A stretch of 64,000 bases of DNA from Candidatus Caldilinea saccharophila. GTDB lineage: Bacteria; Chloroflexota; Anaerolineae; Caldilineales; Caldilineaceae. A program made the position numbers and the translations under genes. The notes beneath the pieces were generated by a model, which was not told where the DNA came from, searched no databases, and saw nothing but the letters and a program-made list of their open reading frames with translations. Location: contig JADJVW010000012.1 in the NCBI GenBank assembly GCA_016710365.1, forward strand, positions 62,001 through 126,000. Reading direction: 5' to 3'. How positions within the stretch are numbered: the first letter of the stretch is position 1; each line of letters begins with the position of its first letter. Below are positions 16,535-26,684 of the stretch, piece by piece.

Positions 16535-18369
16535 CCCCTCAACCACACGACAGTGCTCACGATACGCGCGACGTGCGCGCCGGCTTTATGCCGCGACGGC
16601 CGGCAGCCGTGGGGCGCATCGAAAAGGCCAAAAACCCGCGCCATGCACTGGTGCGGCTGCTGCCCTATTTGCGACCTTATACCCGCGTGCTGACGCTGGT
16701 GTTCGGTCTTATCCTGCTCTACACGCTGCTCGGCTTGCTTGGCCCCTACTTGATGGGCGTGGCGATCGACCGTCACATTGCACCCAAACAGCTTGACGGC
16801 CTTGGCCTGATTGCGCTGCTCATGCTGCTCGCCTATCTGCTCAATAATCTGTTCCAGGCCGTGTCGGGCTGGCTGATGGCCGCGGTCTCCCAGGGTGCGC
16901 TCAAACAGGTGCGTCAGGATCTCTTCACCCATTTGCAGACGCTGCCGCTCAGTTTCTTCGATCACAACTCGGCCGGTGAATTGATGAGCCGGCTCACCAA
17001 CGATATCGACGCCATCAACCAGGCTGTGTCGGACAATGTGGTGGCGCTGCTGGCGAGTGTGCTGTCGCTGGTGGGCATCCTGGTCGCCATGTTTGTGCTG
17101 GACGTGTGGCTGGCGTTGGCTTCGGTGCTGGTGGCGCCGATTATGTTCCTGTTCACCAACTTTGTCGCCCGCTACACGCGCCGTGGTTTTCGCGACCTGC
17201 AGCGCAGCCTGGGCGAGATGAATGGCGTCATGGAAGAGGCCATCAGCGGGCAGAAGGTGATTCAGGCCTTCCGGCGCAACGCATCGGTGATCGAAAACTT
17301 TCACGTCGCCAACGACAAGGTCTTTCATGCCGGCGTCTATGCCAACAGCTATGCGTTGCTTTTGATGCCGTTGACCAATGTCCTGGGCAACTTCTTCGTG
17401 ATCGTGCTGGCCGCACTGGGCGGCTGGCTGGCGTTGCGCGGGCTGGTCAGCGTCGGCATTATCGCCACTTTTATCATCTACGGGCAGAACTTCATCCAGC
17501 CGCTGCGTCAACTTGCCAACATGTACAATGCAATCCAGGCCGCGCTCGCCGGCGCCGAACGCGTCTTTGCTATCATCGACACGCCCACCGAAGTCGATGA
17601 TGCGGCCGACGCCACGACCTTGCCCCAGGTGCGCGGAGATGTTGTGTTCGCCGGCGTCGAGTTTGCGTACACCGCGGGCGCGCCCATCCTCCGCAACATG
17701 ACGCTGCATGCCCGCGCCGGTGAGATGGTGGCGCTGGTTGGCCCGACCGGCGCCGGTAAAACGACCCTCATTAACCTGCTCACGCGCTTTTACGAAATTG
17801 ACGAAGGCGCCATCTGTATGGACGGCATCGATATCCGTGACATCAAGAAGGCCGACCTGCGCCGCCGCCTCGGTCTGGTGCTGCAAGAGACCTTTCTCTT
17901 CTCCGCCACCGTGCTGGAAAACATTCGCTATGGCCGGCTCGACGCCAGCGACGAGGAGTGTATCGAGGCCGCGCGCCTGGCCGACGCCGACCACTTCATC
18001 CATCAGTTGCCGCAAGGTTATCACACACTGCTTTCCGAGCGCGCCGGCAACCTCAGCCAGGGGCAGCGCCAGTTGCTGGCGATCGCTCGCGCCATTCTGG
18101 CCGATCCTAGCATCCTGATTCTGGACGAGGCCACCAGCAGCGTGGACACCCGCACCGAAGCGCGCATCCAGGCCGCGCTGCTGCGGTTGATGCGAGGACG
18201 CACGAGTTTCGTCATCGCCCACCGCCTGAGCACGATCCGCAACGCCGACCAGGTGCTCGTCATCGACGGCGGCCAGATTGTGGAGCAAGGCGCGCACGAC
18301 GAATTGTTAGCGCGGCAAGGGGTCTATCATCACCTTTATATGAGCCAATTCAAGGGCGTAGCGATCTGA
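16531..18369 (+). CDS. Heterodimeric ABC exporter, catalytic subunit (pair 1)
   Basis: The 612-aa half-transporter carries intact catalytic residues: Walker A GPTGAGKTT (about 403-411), Walker B ILDEATSSVD with the catalytic Glu, and H-loop AHRLST. Its signature motif is the variant LSQGQ. Together with the partner at 14783, whose signature is canonical, this gives one consensus site and one degenerate site. An N-terminal ~45-residue extension precedes the first membrane segment. Translation is coupled to the preceding gene by the 4-base overlap. Confidence 0.92.
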   Translation: MTPQPHDSAHDTRDVRAGFMPRRPAAVGRIEKAKNPRHALVRLLPYLRPYTRVLTLVFGLILLYTLLGLLGPYLMGVAIDRHIAPKQLDGLGLIALLMLLAYLLNNLFQAVSGWLMAAVSQGALKQVRQDLFTHLQTLPLSFFDHNSAGELMSRLTNDIDAINQAVSDNVVALLASVLSLVGILVAMFVLDVWLALASVLVAPIMFLFTNFVARYTRRGFRDLQRSLGEMNGVMEEAISGQKVIQAFRRNASVIENFHVANDKVFHAGVYANSYALLLMPLTNVLGNFFVIVLAALGGWLALRGLVSVGIIATFIIYGQNFIQPLRQLANMYNAIQAALAGAERVFAIIDTPTEVDDAADATTLPQVRGDVVFAGVEFAYTAGAPILRNMTLHARAGEMVALVGPTGAGKTTLINLLTRFYEIDEGAICMDGIDIRDIKKADLRRRLGLVLQETFLFSATVLENIRYGRLDASDEECIEAARLADADHFIHQLPQGYHTLLSERAGNLSQGQRQLLAIARAILADPSILILDEATSSVDTRTEARIQAALLRLMRGRTSFVIAHRLSTIRNADQVLVIDGGQIVEQGAHDELLARQGVYHHLYMSQFKGVAI

Positions 18370-18407
18370 CCGGCGGGCTGAACTGGGAAATGTGGACACT
18401 GCATCGT

Positions 18408-20383
18408 TTAATCGATAACGACTTCAACCGGCCCGATTTCGACGCCGGCCTGGCCGTCTGTGGTCAGTAAAGGGGTGGCCGCGGCATCGTCGACATCGTA
18501 CACCCGCACGGAAAAGCGATAGCGCCCCGGCTGCGGCGCGGCGACGTTCAGCCAGTCGACGCCGCGCACGTGTGCGGTCACAAGCTCCCCTGGCTGCCAA
18601 CGCGCAAACGGATAGGTGTAGCCAGCCAGCCGCCGTCCGGGCAATGTTGCTAACGTCTCACGGGCTGCGGTGGCGGATTGCAACACAAAACCAAGATCGG
18701 GCGCCGGCTCCGGCGCGCCGGGCAAGCGCTCCCAAAAGAGCAACAAATCCCCGTTGTTGACGACCTTATACCCACGCAACATTACCTGATCGCCAAAGGC
18801 GACATCGGTGGGCGCGTCGATGGGCGGCGCGTCCACAAAGCGGTAGGGACGCAGCCCTGTAAAGCGCCGCAGCGTCAGCCCGGCAAAGGTGGCGGATTGT
18901 CCTTTTTCGCGCCCGCTCAATTCCAACTGAATCGGCGTGATGCCGTTTGGGTCCACAACTTCATCCTGCCAGTTGATGAGCCACGCGCCCCGCCGCCCAC
19001 TTTCATCGGCAAACGCGTCGCGCAGCACCGGCCCCGTGGCCGCAAAGTCGAGCACCGCGTCCACGTCGAGAATCTCCAGCGCGGGCAAGCGCACCACCGG
19101 CAAGTCGGGTGCGTAATACTCCCACACCGGCCAGGCATGACCGCTGACGAGCACGGCGATCTCATCTTCCGCCAGCCGCGGGCGCAGAAACTCGGTCAAC
19201 TGCCGCCATTGATCCTTGCTGAAGGCAGGATGAAAGAACCAGCCGCCCACACCATAGGCAAACCAAGCAGCAAAATGATCGCCCCCCGCGCAACTCGCCC
19301 CTCGCCCCTCGCCCCTCGCCCCTCATCCTCCATCCCAAACCCGCCGGCCCAAATCAGCAGCAGCCCCGGCAGCGCCTCCATGACATAACGAGCGTTGAAC
19401 TTGGGGATGGCAAGCGCCAGCAGCAGCACCGCAACCACGGGCGTTAGCAGCCAGCAGCCGGCGTAGAGAAGTGTGCGTCGCGCGGCCGCGCCGCCGCGCC
19501 AGAGCCGCGCCACCGCGATCACTGTCACCAAGCCGTAGCCGAGCAACAGCCAGCGCGCGATCCACTCGAAGACGGTCTCGCCGCTGGTGAAGGAAATGGC
19601 GATATCAGCGAACGCCTCGTGGAGTTTGAGTGCGCCTTCCCAGTAGCTGCGATCCCCGCGCAGTTGGCTGAAGATCGCACGCAGCCACGGTGTATAGAGC
19701 AGCAGCACCAGCGCGCCTGCGCCCAGCAACCGCCACAATTTTCGCCGCGCAGCCAGGCGCGGCGACCAAAGCAGCAGATCGACCACAAAAGCCGCGGCCA
19801 GCCCGATCAGCAAGAAAATGGCGAAATAGTGGGTGTAGACTGCCGCTACCGCCACCGCCACGAACGCACCCCAGCGCCACCAAACAGGGGCAGGATCATC
19901 GGCCAGACGCAGCAGCAGATAGGCGGCCAGCACGCCGAGTGTGGTCAACTGGGCGTACATGCGCGCCTCTTGGGCGTAGTAGACCAGCAGAGGATGGAGT
20001 GCGGCAAAGAGGGCGGCGAGCAGCGCCGCGCGCAAGGATCGGCTCAGGCGCAGCGTCAGCGCGGCGAGCAGCGGCGCTGTCAACGTGGCGAACCACGCTG
20101 TCGGGAAGCGCAGCGCCCACTCGCTCCAGCCGGCCCCTTGCCCCCACACTGCCACGACGTAGTAGTAGAGCGGCGGCTGAATATCGTTGGCCGTCCAGCG
20201 CGTCAGTTCAGCAAGCCCCTGGTGCGCCACAGCAGCGGTCACGCCCTCGTCGTACCACAGGCTCTGGAAATCCAGGCGAAAGGTCGCCAGGCCAAAGGCC
20301 AGCAAACATACCATGAGCACACGTGCGCGGTGCGTGGGATGCCAGGCAGTGCGGGCGAGTGTGTGCGCGCCTGTTGTCATCAC
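18408..20383 (-). CDS. GT-C membrane glycosyltransferase (ArnT/PMT-like), frame-disrupted
   Basis: The first ~380 residues form a polytopic membrane protein with the GT-C motif LWYDEGVTAAVA after the first helix, HPLLVYYAQEARMY in a later loop, and FNARYVMEALPGLLLIWAGG. These are typical of dolichyl- or undecaprenyl-phosphate-sugar transferases. The frame shifts near 19255 and continues in the alternative frame (GGWFFHPAFSKDQWRQLTEF) as a ~270-residue soluble C-terminal domain. A GAGGGGCGAG simple repeat (19289-19332) inserts about 17 residues (EDEGRGARGEGRVARG) just before the last membrane segment. It follows the LPG_synthase_TM gene directly, which suggests one operon for extracytoplasmic glycosylation. 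Confidence 0.75.
19289..19332. repeat. GAGGGGCGAG simple repeat inside a glycosyltransferase gene
   Basis: Four tandem copies of CGCCCCT are preceded by CGCAACTCG. The same GTTGCGAGGGGCGAG unit occurs between genes at 22371-22398 and 34353-34375. Here it lies in the coding frame of the glycosyltransferase, next to its frameshift. Confidence 0.7.
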
Positions 20384-21400
20384 TTATGTCAGTCCTTTGC
20401 GCAGGTCGCGCTCGCCCACGGATTCGGGCGCGTGCTGACCTGTCGCCAACTCAGCCGTGGGATCGGCCGCGCGATCCGGGATCAACGCGCTGATGCCAGC
20501 CGCGATCACCTCGCCCAGCGTCGTCCACAGCCGCATGGCCACTGCCAGCAGCGTGATGGTCGCGCCGCCGGTAATCGGCGCCAGCAGCAGGTACAGCGCG
20601 CCCTCGCGCACGCCCAACCCGCTCGGCGTGAAAAAGCTCAGGAACCCGATGGCATACGCCACCGGGTAGACGGCGATCAGATGCGGGGCAAGCGACGCCA
20701 TGGCGGCGGGCGAATATTGATTGACGCCAAAGGCAAGCGCGGCAAAGGCCGCGCCCCAGATCAGCCAATCCACCATGGCAAGCGCCAGCACCGTCACCAG
20801 CGCGGCCCGCGTCAAGCCAATGGGCAGACGCGCACGTCCCAGACGCTGCAAGCCCCAGTTGACCATCTCGATCAGCCACGCCGGCTGAAGCACAAAAACG
20901 ACCAGCGGCGTCAGACCCACGGCGATCAGCCACGGCGCGGCGCCGTGCACAAGGTCGGTCAACACGCCCCAATTGCCTGTCACCGCAAAGTAAACAGCGG
21001 CGATCGGCGCCACCGCCAGCAGGATGATCGCCTGATAGAGCACGATGCTGGTGAGGGTCGCTTCCGGCTTGACGCCGCGGCGCTGCGCCAACAGCGTGAT
21101 CGAGAGCGGCTGCCAGACGTTGCCGGGAATGTAGCGGACAATGGCGCTGAGAAACCAGATGCGCACCGCGGGCCAGTAGGGCAGATGACCGCCGACCGCG
21201 CGCAGCAGGCGCAGCCAGATCAGCACCTCGACCGCCCACGCCGCGGCCAGACAACCGGCCGAGACCGCCAGCCAGAAGGGGGAGAGCTGCCACGCATAGC
21301 TGCGCAACTCCTGCCACTGGCTGCGCAGCAGCAGGGCAATCAAGATCACGGCCAGCACCACAAACAGCGGCTGTATTCGCCGCAAAAAACGCATCAGCAT
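20384..21400 (-). CDS. LPG_synthase_TM / UPF0104 family membrane protein
   Basis: The 338-aa protein has about eight membrane segments and resembles the flippase-like domain of lysylphosphatidylglycerol synthases and AglD. Typical elements are the segment SAIVRYIPGNVWQPLSIT and the late GFLSFFTPSGLGVREGALYL. The family is linked to lipid or lipid-linked-sugar handling. Its stop directly abuts the start of the glycosyltransferase gene (TAAGTGATG), so both are probably one transcript, acting on lipid-linked sugars in the cytoplasmic membrane. Confidence 0.85.
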   Translation of the reverse strand: MLMRFLRRIQPLFVVLAVILIALLLRSQWQELRSYAWQLSPFWLAVSAGCLAAAWAVEVLIWLRLLRAVGGHLPYWPAVRIWFLSAIVRYIPGNVWQPLSITLLAQRRGVKPEATLTSIVLYQAIILLAVAPIAAVYFAVTGNWGVLTDLVHGAAPWLIAVGLTPLVVFVLQPAWLIEMVNWGLQRLGRARLPIGLTRAALVTVLALAMVDWLIWGAAFAALAFGVNQYSPAAMASLAPHLIAVYPVAYAIGFLSFFTPSGLGVREGALYLLLAPITGGATITLLAVAMRLWTTLGEVIAAGISALIPDRAADPTAELATGQHAPESVGERDLRKGLT

Positions 21401-21550
21401 AAGTTGCGCAGCGTATCATGGCGACAAGTCATTGGGGAAATTGCGAAGTGAAGAAAGGGATGAGTGGCAAGACAGATGTTACACCGTGCATGAACCGTTC
21501 GGTGCAGCCTCGAAGTCCATTTTGCTATCAATCGGCCGATCTACGCTCAC

Positions 21551-21615
21551 TTGCCATACTAAACTTTCTATGGCAAACTGCATGAAGATGTTGTCAAGAT
21601 GACACTTTCGGTCAT
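21551..21615 (+). promoter_or_regulatory. Candidate operators upstream of the Nudix regulator
   Basis: Two inverted repeats precede the regulator gene: TTGCCA-N14-TGGCAA at 21551-21576 and ATGAC-ACTTTCG-GTCAT at 21599-21615. The second ends 33 bases before the start codon. NrtR-type regulators often bind palindromes near their own or neighbouring promoters, so these are candidate autoregulatory sites. Confidence 0.4.
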
Positions 21616-21648
21616 TTCCGACCAACACGATGGAGTGTGAGGTTGTCC

Positions 21649-22368
<720 letters not shown>

Positions 22369-22370
22369 GG

Positions 22371-22452
22371 GTTGCGAGGGGCGAGTTGCGAGGGGCGAGT
22401 TGCAGCCGTCATAGATCCCTGATCCTCTAATCTCCCAATCTCCTAATCTCCC
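22371..22452. repeat. Simple repeats between convergent genes
   Basis: GTTGCGAGGGGCGA is present twice (22371-22384, 22385-22398). It is followed by three AATCTCC words (about 22428-22452) that run into the last codons of the MFS gene on the other strand. Confidence 0.6.
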
Positions 22453-23774
22453 TCCTCTTCCAACGTCGGCTGCCCCACGAGCGGCGGAATGATCATCGTA
22501 TCCTGGCGAGGCGGCGGGATGAAGACCGCGGCGCCGGGACGTTTTCGCAACCACCAGATATAAACGCCAAAGATCAACGTCCCCAGCAGGGTCATCGCGG
22601 CGGCGAGCAGAAATGTGGCGTCGTACCCATAGCGCACGATCAAAAAGCCGCCGACCAGCGAGATCAGCGCAAAGCTGAAGCCGGCCGCCATCTCGCCGGC
22701 GCCGGTCATCGCCGCGCGCAGGCGCGGGGGCGTGCGCTCCATCATGAAAACATAGAAAGTGGGGAAACGGATCGACGTGAAGGCCAGCAACCCGACAAAG
22801 CCGACGCTTGCCGCGGCCGGCGTGGGGATCAACGCCAGCGGCAGCAGACTCAGAAACGCGCCGAGCGAGCCAAGCACGGACGCCTCGCCGTAGCCGATGC
22901 GCCGCGCCAGCGCCGGCCCAAGCAGCGCAACCGGCACGGCCAGCAGCCGCGCCGACGCCGACACGAGGCCGATCATCGGCGTCGAGACCTGGAGGCCACT
23001 GTCCATGTAGACGTTGAAGAAGGTGACCGCGGCGCCGACGCCCGCCACCTGCAGAAAGCGCACCACCGACATAAAGACGATAAGCGAGTAAGCGGAGCGC
23101 GGGCGCGGCGCGCCTGGTTGCGCTCCGACCGTTTCTGGCTCCGCTTCATCGGGGCCAGGGTCGCGCGTGCGCAGCACAATGAAGAAGGCGACGACGATCA
23201 GCACGCCGACGACGAGCAGCGGCGCGCGGTAGGGGGCCGGCTTCAGCATGGAAACCATCATCACCGACGCAAAGAGCACCGGCAGGATGCCGCCGATCAG
23301 ACCGCCCACAAAGGAGGCCATGCCGCTGATGGCGGATTGTACGGCGAAAATGGCGCCGCGCGCGCTCACCGCGGTCACGCCGATCAGGAAAGGGCCGGAA
23401 TTCACGAAGTAGAAGGCCAATCCCGCGTAGATCAGGATCAGCGTGCTGTTCAGCCAGGCGATGCGCCAGGTTGGTGGCGCCAAATCCGCCAACGGCAGCG
23501 CCAACGCGCCTACCGCCGCGATCCCCAGCCCCACGGTCATAATGCGCCGGCTGCCGTAGCGACTGCCCAGCCAACCGGCCGTCAAACTGCCCAAAGCGAA
23601 AGTGAGGTTCGCCATCGAGTTGATCTGCCCCACGAACTCCGGGCCAAAGTTGAGCCGCAGGACGTAGAGGTTCAAAATGACCGAATAGATGCCGCCGTCG
23701 ATGCTCAAGCCCATGATGGCCGACAACAACAGGACGATTCGAGCGTTGCGGCCGGTCGCGCAACGTTTGTGCAT
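22443..23774 (-). CDS. Major facilitator superfamily transporter
   Basis: The 443-aa protein has about twelve hydrophobic segments in two halves, joined by a polar loop near residue 205 (RTRDPGPDEAEPETVGAQPG). The loop after helix 2 (GWLGSRYGSRR) fits MFS motif A. The opening MGLSIDGGIYSVILNLYVLR resembles multidrug/efflux-type MFS members. The substrate cannot be predicted. The ATG at 23774 has no strong ribosome site. The gene converges on the Nudix regulator, and its promoter side is filled by an ATTCGTA repeat array. Confidence 0.85.
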   Translation of the reverse strand: MHKRCATGRNARIVLLLSAIMGLSIDGGIYSVILNLYVLRLNFGPEFVGQINSMANLTFALGSLTAGWLGSRYGSRRIMTVGLGIAAVGALALPLADLAPPTWRIAWLNSTLILIYAGLAFYFVNSGPFLIGVTAVSARGAIFAVQSAISGMASFVGGLIGGILPVLFASVMMVSMLKPAPYRAPLLVVGVLIVVAFFIVLRTRDPGPDEAEPETVGAQPGAPRPRSAYSLIVFMSVVRFLQVAGVGAAVTFFNVYMDSGLQVSTPMIGLVSASARLLAVPVALLGPALARRIGYGEASVLGSLGAFLSLLPLALIPTPAAASVGFVGLLAFTSIRFPTFYVFMMERTPPRLRAAMTGAGEMAAGFSFALISLVGGFLIVRYGYDATFLLAAAMTLLGTLIFGVYIWWLRKRPGAAVFIPPPRQDTMIIPPLVGQPTLEEEGD

Positions 23775-23805
23775 AAGCCGCCAGCATGAAAGACTTTCCG
23801 TGGTG

Positions 23806-23968
23806 TGTAATTCGTAATTCGTAATTCGTAATTCGTGATGCGTGATTCGTAATGCGTGATGCGTGATTCGTAATGCGTGATGCGTGATGCGTGATTCGTA
23901 ATGCGTAGTGCATATTCATGTGTTACGTAATACGTATTACGTGTTACGTGTTACGTGTTACGCATCAC
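23806..23968. repeat. Degenerate ATTCGTA / GTTACGT tandem array
   Basis: About 160 bases consist of 7-15-base units such as GTAATTCGTA, ATGCGTGATTCGTA and, at the right end, GTTACGTGTTACGTG. The array separates the divergent MFS and MarR genes. The frames across it encode only repetitive RITNYELRIT-like peptides, so it is not coding. Confidence 0.8.
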
Positions 23969-24038
23969 TCGACGCATTTCATAGCCGAGATTGTACAGCA
24001 CACAGCATCAGGTTATCGAAACTTGAAGCAAGCCTACA

Positions 24039-24066
24039 TTGACAAATTAGTTCGGAGGCGTACAAT
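24039..24066 (+). promoter_or_regulatory. Sigma-70-type promoter of the MarR gene
   Basis: TTGACA (24039-24044), a 16-base spacer and TACAAT (24061-24066) nearly match consensus. Expected initiation at about 24073-24074 coincides with the ATG at 24074, which implies a leaderless mRNA. Confidence 0.75.
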
Positions 24067-24073
24067 TCGCTGC

Positions 24074-24649
24074 ATGACAATCTCAGCCGTAGGATCGCTG
24101 CCGGCGACGAAGGTTCTGGATAAGCTGCTTGCGGATGCCGGCGTTGCGGGCGCGCATGGCTTTGAGGTGTTGCGACTCGTGCGTGCGGTCGACCACATCT
24201 ACGACCGCCTGCTCTACGAAGTCACACGCGACGGCCCGGTGACTGTGCCGCGCTGGCGCATTTTGCTACGGTTGTGGATAGAGGAGCAATTGGGCCAAGG
24301 CGCGGTCAACCCCACACACCTGAGCCGGACGCAACAGGTCGCCAAGAACACGATCAGCGACCACCTGCGCGCGTTGGAAGAGAGCGGCCTGATCGAACGG
24401 GAGTTGGATCAAGAAGATCGCCGCCAATTCAAGATCCATCTGACTGAAGCAGGGCGCGCCATCGTGCAGGAGTACACACCGGTGCACGCGCGCTATCTCA
24501 ATCAACCGTTGGCGTGCTTTGCCCCCCAGGAGATCGCACAACTTCAGCAGCTACTGAGCAAGCTGCATACCGCATTGCTTGCACAAATCGGCGGCTGCCC
24601 TTGCGCGGTCGAGCCAGAGCAGGAACAGCCTATCCACACGTTGGAGTAA
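24074..24649 (+). CDS. MarR-family transcriptional regulator
   Basis: The start at 24074 (MTISAVGSLPATKVLDKLLA) is preferred over an upstream extension that would read through the repeat array. The 191-aa protein has a MarR winged helix: PRWRILLRLW, recognition-helix region LSRTQQVAKNTISDHLRALE, and wing ELDQEDRRQFKIHLTEAGRA. The C-terminus has a Cys pair (GGCPCAVEP), which might be redox- or metal-responsive. It lies 124 bases upstream of an ABC exporter pair in the same direction and most likely controls it. Confidence 0.88.
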   Translation: MTISAVGSLPATKVLDKLLADAGVAGAHGFEVLRLVRAVDHIYDRLLYEVTRDGPVTVPRWRILLRLWIEEQLGQGAVNPTHLSRTQQVAKNTISDHLRALEESGLIERELDQEDRRQFKIHLTEAGRAIVQEYTPVHARYLNQPLACFAPQEIAQLQQLLSKLHTALLAQIGGCPCAVEPEQEQPIHTLE

Positions 24650-24773
24650 ATCATTGGATTCAGAGGCGGGTGATCAATATCTCCGTCTGCCCATTATGGT
24701 AAATTTCAGGCGGGTGGCTCCGCCGTGCGGCTTGAACAATTCTTTCTAAAACAGCGATCTGAAAGGGGGGTGT

Positions 24774-26684
24774 GTGACCTCACAACCAAAAGGCCCAAAG
24801 CGGGCGCGGCCCAGTTTCCAGAACTTGGGCCGTGCGATCCGCTTCTTGGGACACTATCGCAACATAGCCCTGGCTGCCTATGGCGCGCTTTTGCTGAGCA
24901 CAAGCGCGCAATTGCTGGTGCCGCAGCTTGTGCAGAATATTCTCGACGCGGTGACGCGCGGGATGATGGCGCAACAGCTTTCCCAGGCGCCGGCCGAGAT
25001 GCAGGCCAACATGCTCGCCAAGGCCGGTATGAGCGTGGCGGAATTTGACCAGATCCTCAACAACCCGTTGGCGCCGCTCTATTGGGCGATCGCGTTGATT
25101 CTGGTGCTGGCGGTGGTGCGCGGCGTCTTCGCCTTTGCACAATCCTACATGTCGGAAAAGGCCGGGCAGAGTGTGGCCTTCGACTTCCGCAACGACCTCT
25201 TTGCCAAGATTCAGCGTCTTTCTTTCAGCTATCATGACCGCAACCGCACCGGCCAATTGATGATCCGGGCGACGGACGACGTGGAAAAGGTGCGCCTGTT
25301 CATCGGCCAGGGGTTGCTGCTGGCGGTGCAGGCTATCGTGCTGCTCACCGGCGCGCTGATCATGTTGCTGCTCACCAACCTGCAACTGACGCTGGTGGTG
25401 CTGCCGATCCTGCCGGTTGCGATGGCGATATTTATGGTTTTTGGCGCGATCACACAGCCACTCTTCATCAAGGTGCAGCAAAAGCTTTCGACGTTGAACA
25501 CCATTCTGCAAGAAAATCTGGCGGGTATCAAGGTGGTCAAAGCGTTTGCCGCGGAGAAAAAAGAGCAGAAACGCTTTGACGATGCGGCCGTGTCGCTGAT
25601 GAATCAGCAGATTTACGTCGCGCGTATCTTCAGTTTTCTGTTTCCAGTCGTCTTTCTCATCGCAAACCTGGGTCAAGCCGCAGTGCTCTACTTTGGCGGC
25701 AACCAGATCATCGCGGGCACACTGACGATCGGCGAGTGGCAGAAGTTCAGCCTCTACCTCGTCTACGTCTTCTTCCCGCTGGGCCAGCTCGGCTTTATCA
25801 TCTCGCAGATGAGCCAGGCCGCGGCGAGCGCCAATCGCGTCTTCGAGATCATCGACGCCCACAATGAAGTGACCGACAAGCCGGGCGCCGCGCCGTTGCC
25901 GCCGATTGAGGGCGCCGTGATCTTCGAGGATGTCTCCTTCCGCTATTTCGGCAGCACAGAGCTGGTGCTCAACGGCGTCAGTTTCCGTGCGGAGCCGGGC
26001 GAAACCCTGGCCATCCTCGGCGCTACCGGCAGCGGCAAGAGCAGCGTCATCAACCTGATCCCGCGCTTCTACGACGTGACCGGCGGGCGCATCCTGGTCG
26101 ATGGCAGCGACGTGCGCGAGGTGACCATCGAGTCGTTGCGCCGGCAGATCGGCATCGTGTTGCAGGAGACCAACCTCTTCACCGGCACGATCCGCGACAA
26201 TATCGCCTATGGTCGCCCGGATGCGACCGACGACGAGGTGATCGACGCGGCCAAGGCGGCCGCCGCACACGATTTTATCGTGGGTTTCCCAGACGGGTAC
26301 GACACCTCGGTTGGCGAACGCGGCGCGACGCTCAGCGGTGGGCAAAAACAGCGTATCGCCATTGCCCGCGCGCTGCTGCTCAACCCGCGCATTCTGATTT
26401 TAGACGACTCGACCAGCGCCGTCGATGTGCAGACCGAGACGGTGATCCAGCAAGCGCTCGACCAGTTGATGAAGGGGCGCACCAGTTTTGTGATTGCGCA
26501 GCGCATCAGCACCGTGCTCAATGCCGATAAGATTGTCGTGCTCGAAAAGGGAAAGATCGTGGCGCAAGGCAGGCACGTCGACCTCATCGAGGACAGCCCC
26601 ATTTACGCAGAGATCTATCGCAGCCAATTGGTGGAAGACCCGACAGCCGAGCCTGTCGATAAAGAACTGGAGTTGATGCTATGA
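24774..26684 (+). CDS. Heterodimeric ABC exporter, subunit with degenerate ATP site (pair 2)
   Basis: Translation most likely starts at GTG 24774 behind AAAGGGGGG. The 636-aa half-transporter has an N-terminal six-helix domain with a ~55-residue extracytoplasmic insert between the first two helices (AEMQANMLAKAGMSVAEFDQ). In the ATPase, Walker A is GATGSGKSS (about 415-423) and the signature LSGGQ is canonical. Walker B is ILDDSTSAVD (catalytic Glu to Asp) and the H-loop is AQRIST (His to Gln), the same degenerate pattern as in pair 1. The ATGA overlap couples it to the next gene. It is probably repressed by the upstream MarR protein. Confidence 0.9.
   Translation: MTSQPKGPKRARPSFQNLGRAIRFLGHYRNIALAAYGALLLSTSAQLLVPQLVQNILDAVTRGMMAQQLSQAPAEMQANMLAKAGMSVAEFDQILNNPLAPLYWAIALILVLAVVRGVFAFAQSYMSEKAGQSVAFDFRNDLFAKIQRLSFSYHDRNRTGQLMIRATDDVEKVRLFIGQGLLLAVQAIVLLTGALIMLLLTNLQLTLVVLPILPVAMAIFMVFGAITQPLFIKVQQKLSTLNTILQENLAGIKVVKAFAAEKKEQKRFDDAAVSLMNQQIYVARIFSFLFPVVFLIANLGQAAVLYFGGNQIIAGTLTIGEWQKFSLYLVYVFFPLGQLGFIISQMSQAAASANRVFEIIDAHNEVTDKPGAAPLPPIEGAVIFEDVSFRYFGSTELVLNGVSFRAEPGETLAILGATGSGKSSVINLIPRFYDVTGGRILVDGSDVREVTIESLRRQIGIVLQETNLFTGTIRDNIAYGRPDATDDEVIDAAKAAAAHDFIVGFPDGYDTSVGERGATLSGGQKQRIAIARALLLNPRILILDDSTSAVDVQTETVIQQALDQLMKGRTSFVIAQRISTVLNADKIVVLEKGKIVAQGRHVDLIEDSPIYAEIYRSQLVEDPTAEPVDKELELML

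Noticed and set aside
14846..18297. Long minus-strand open frames opposite the first ABC exporter pair
   Set aside because: The plus strand has all ABC motifs in order. The antisense products are His/Gln/Arg-rich with no start context.
23146..23919. 257-codon frame starting with repeated THHASRITN peptides
   Set aside because: Its first third translates the ATTCGTA array and the rest is out of frame with the MFS gene.
23806..23968. CRISPR array
   Set aside because: Units are 7-15 bases, degenerate and contiguous, with no constant-length spacers and no cas genes.
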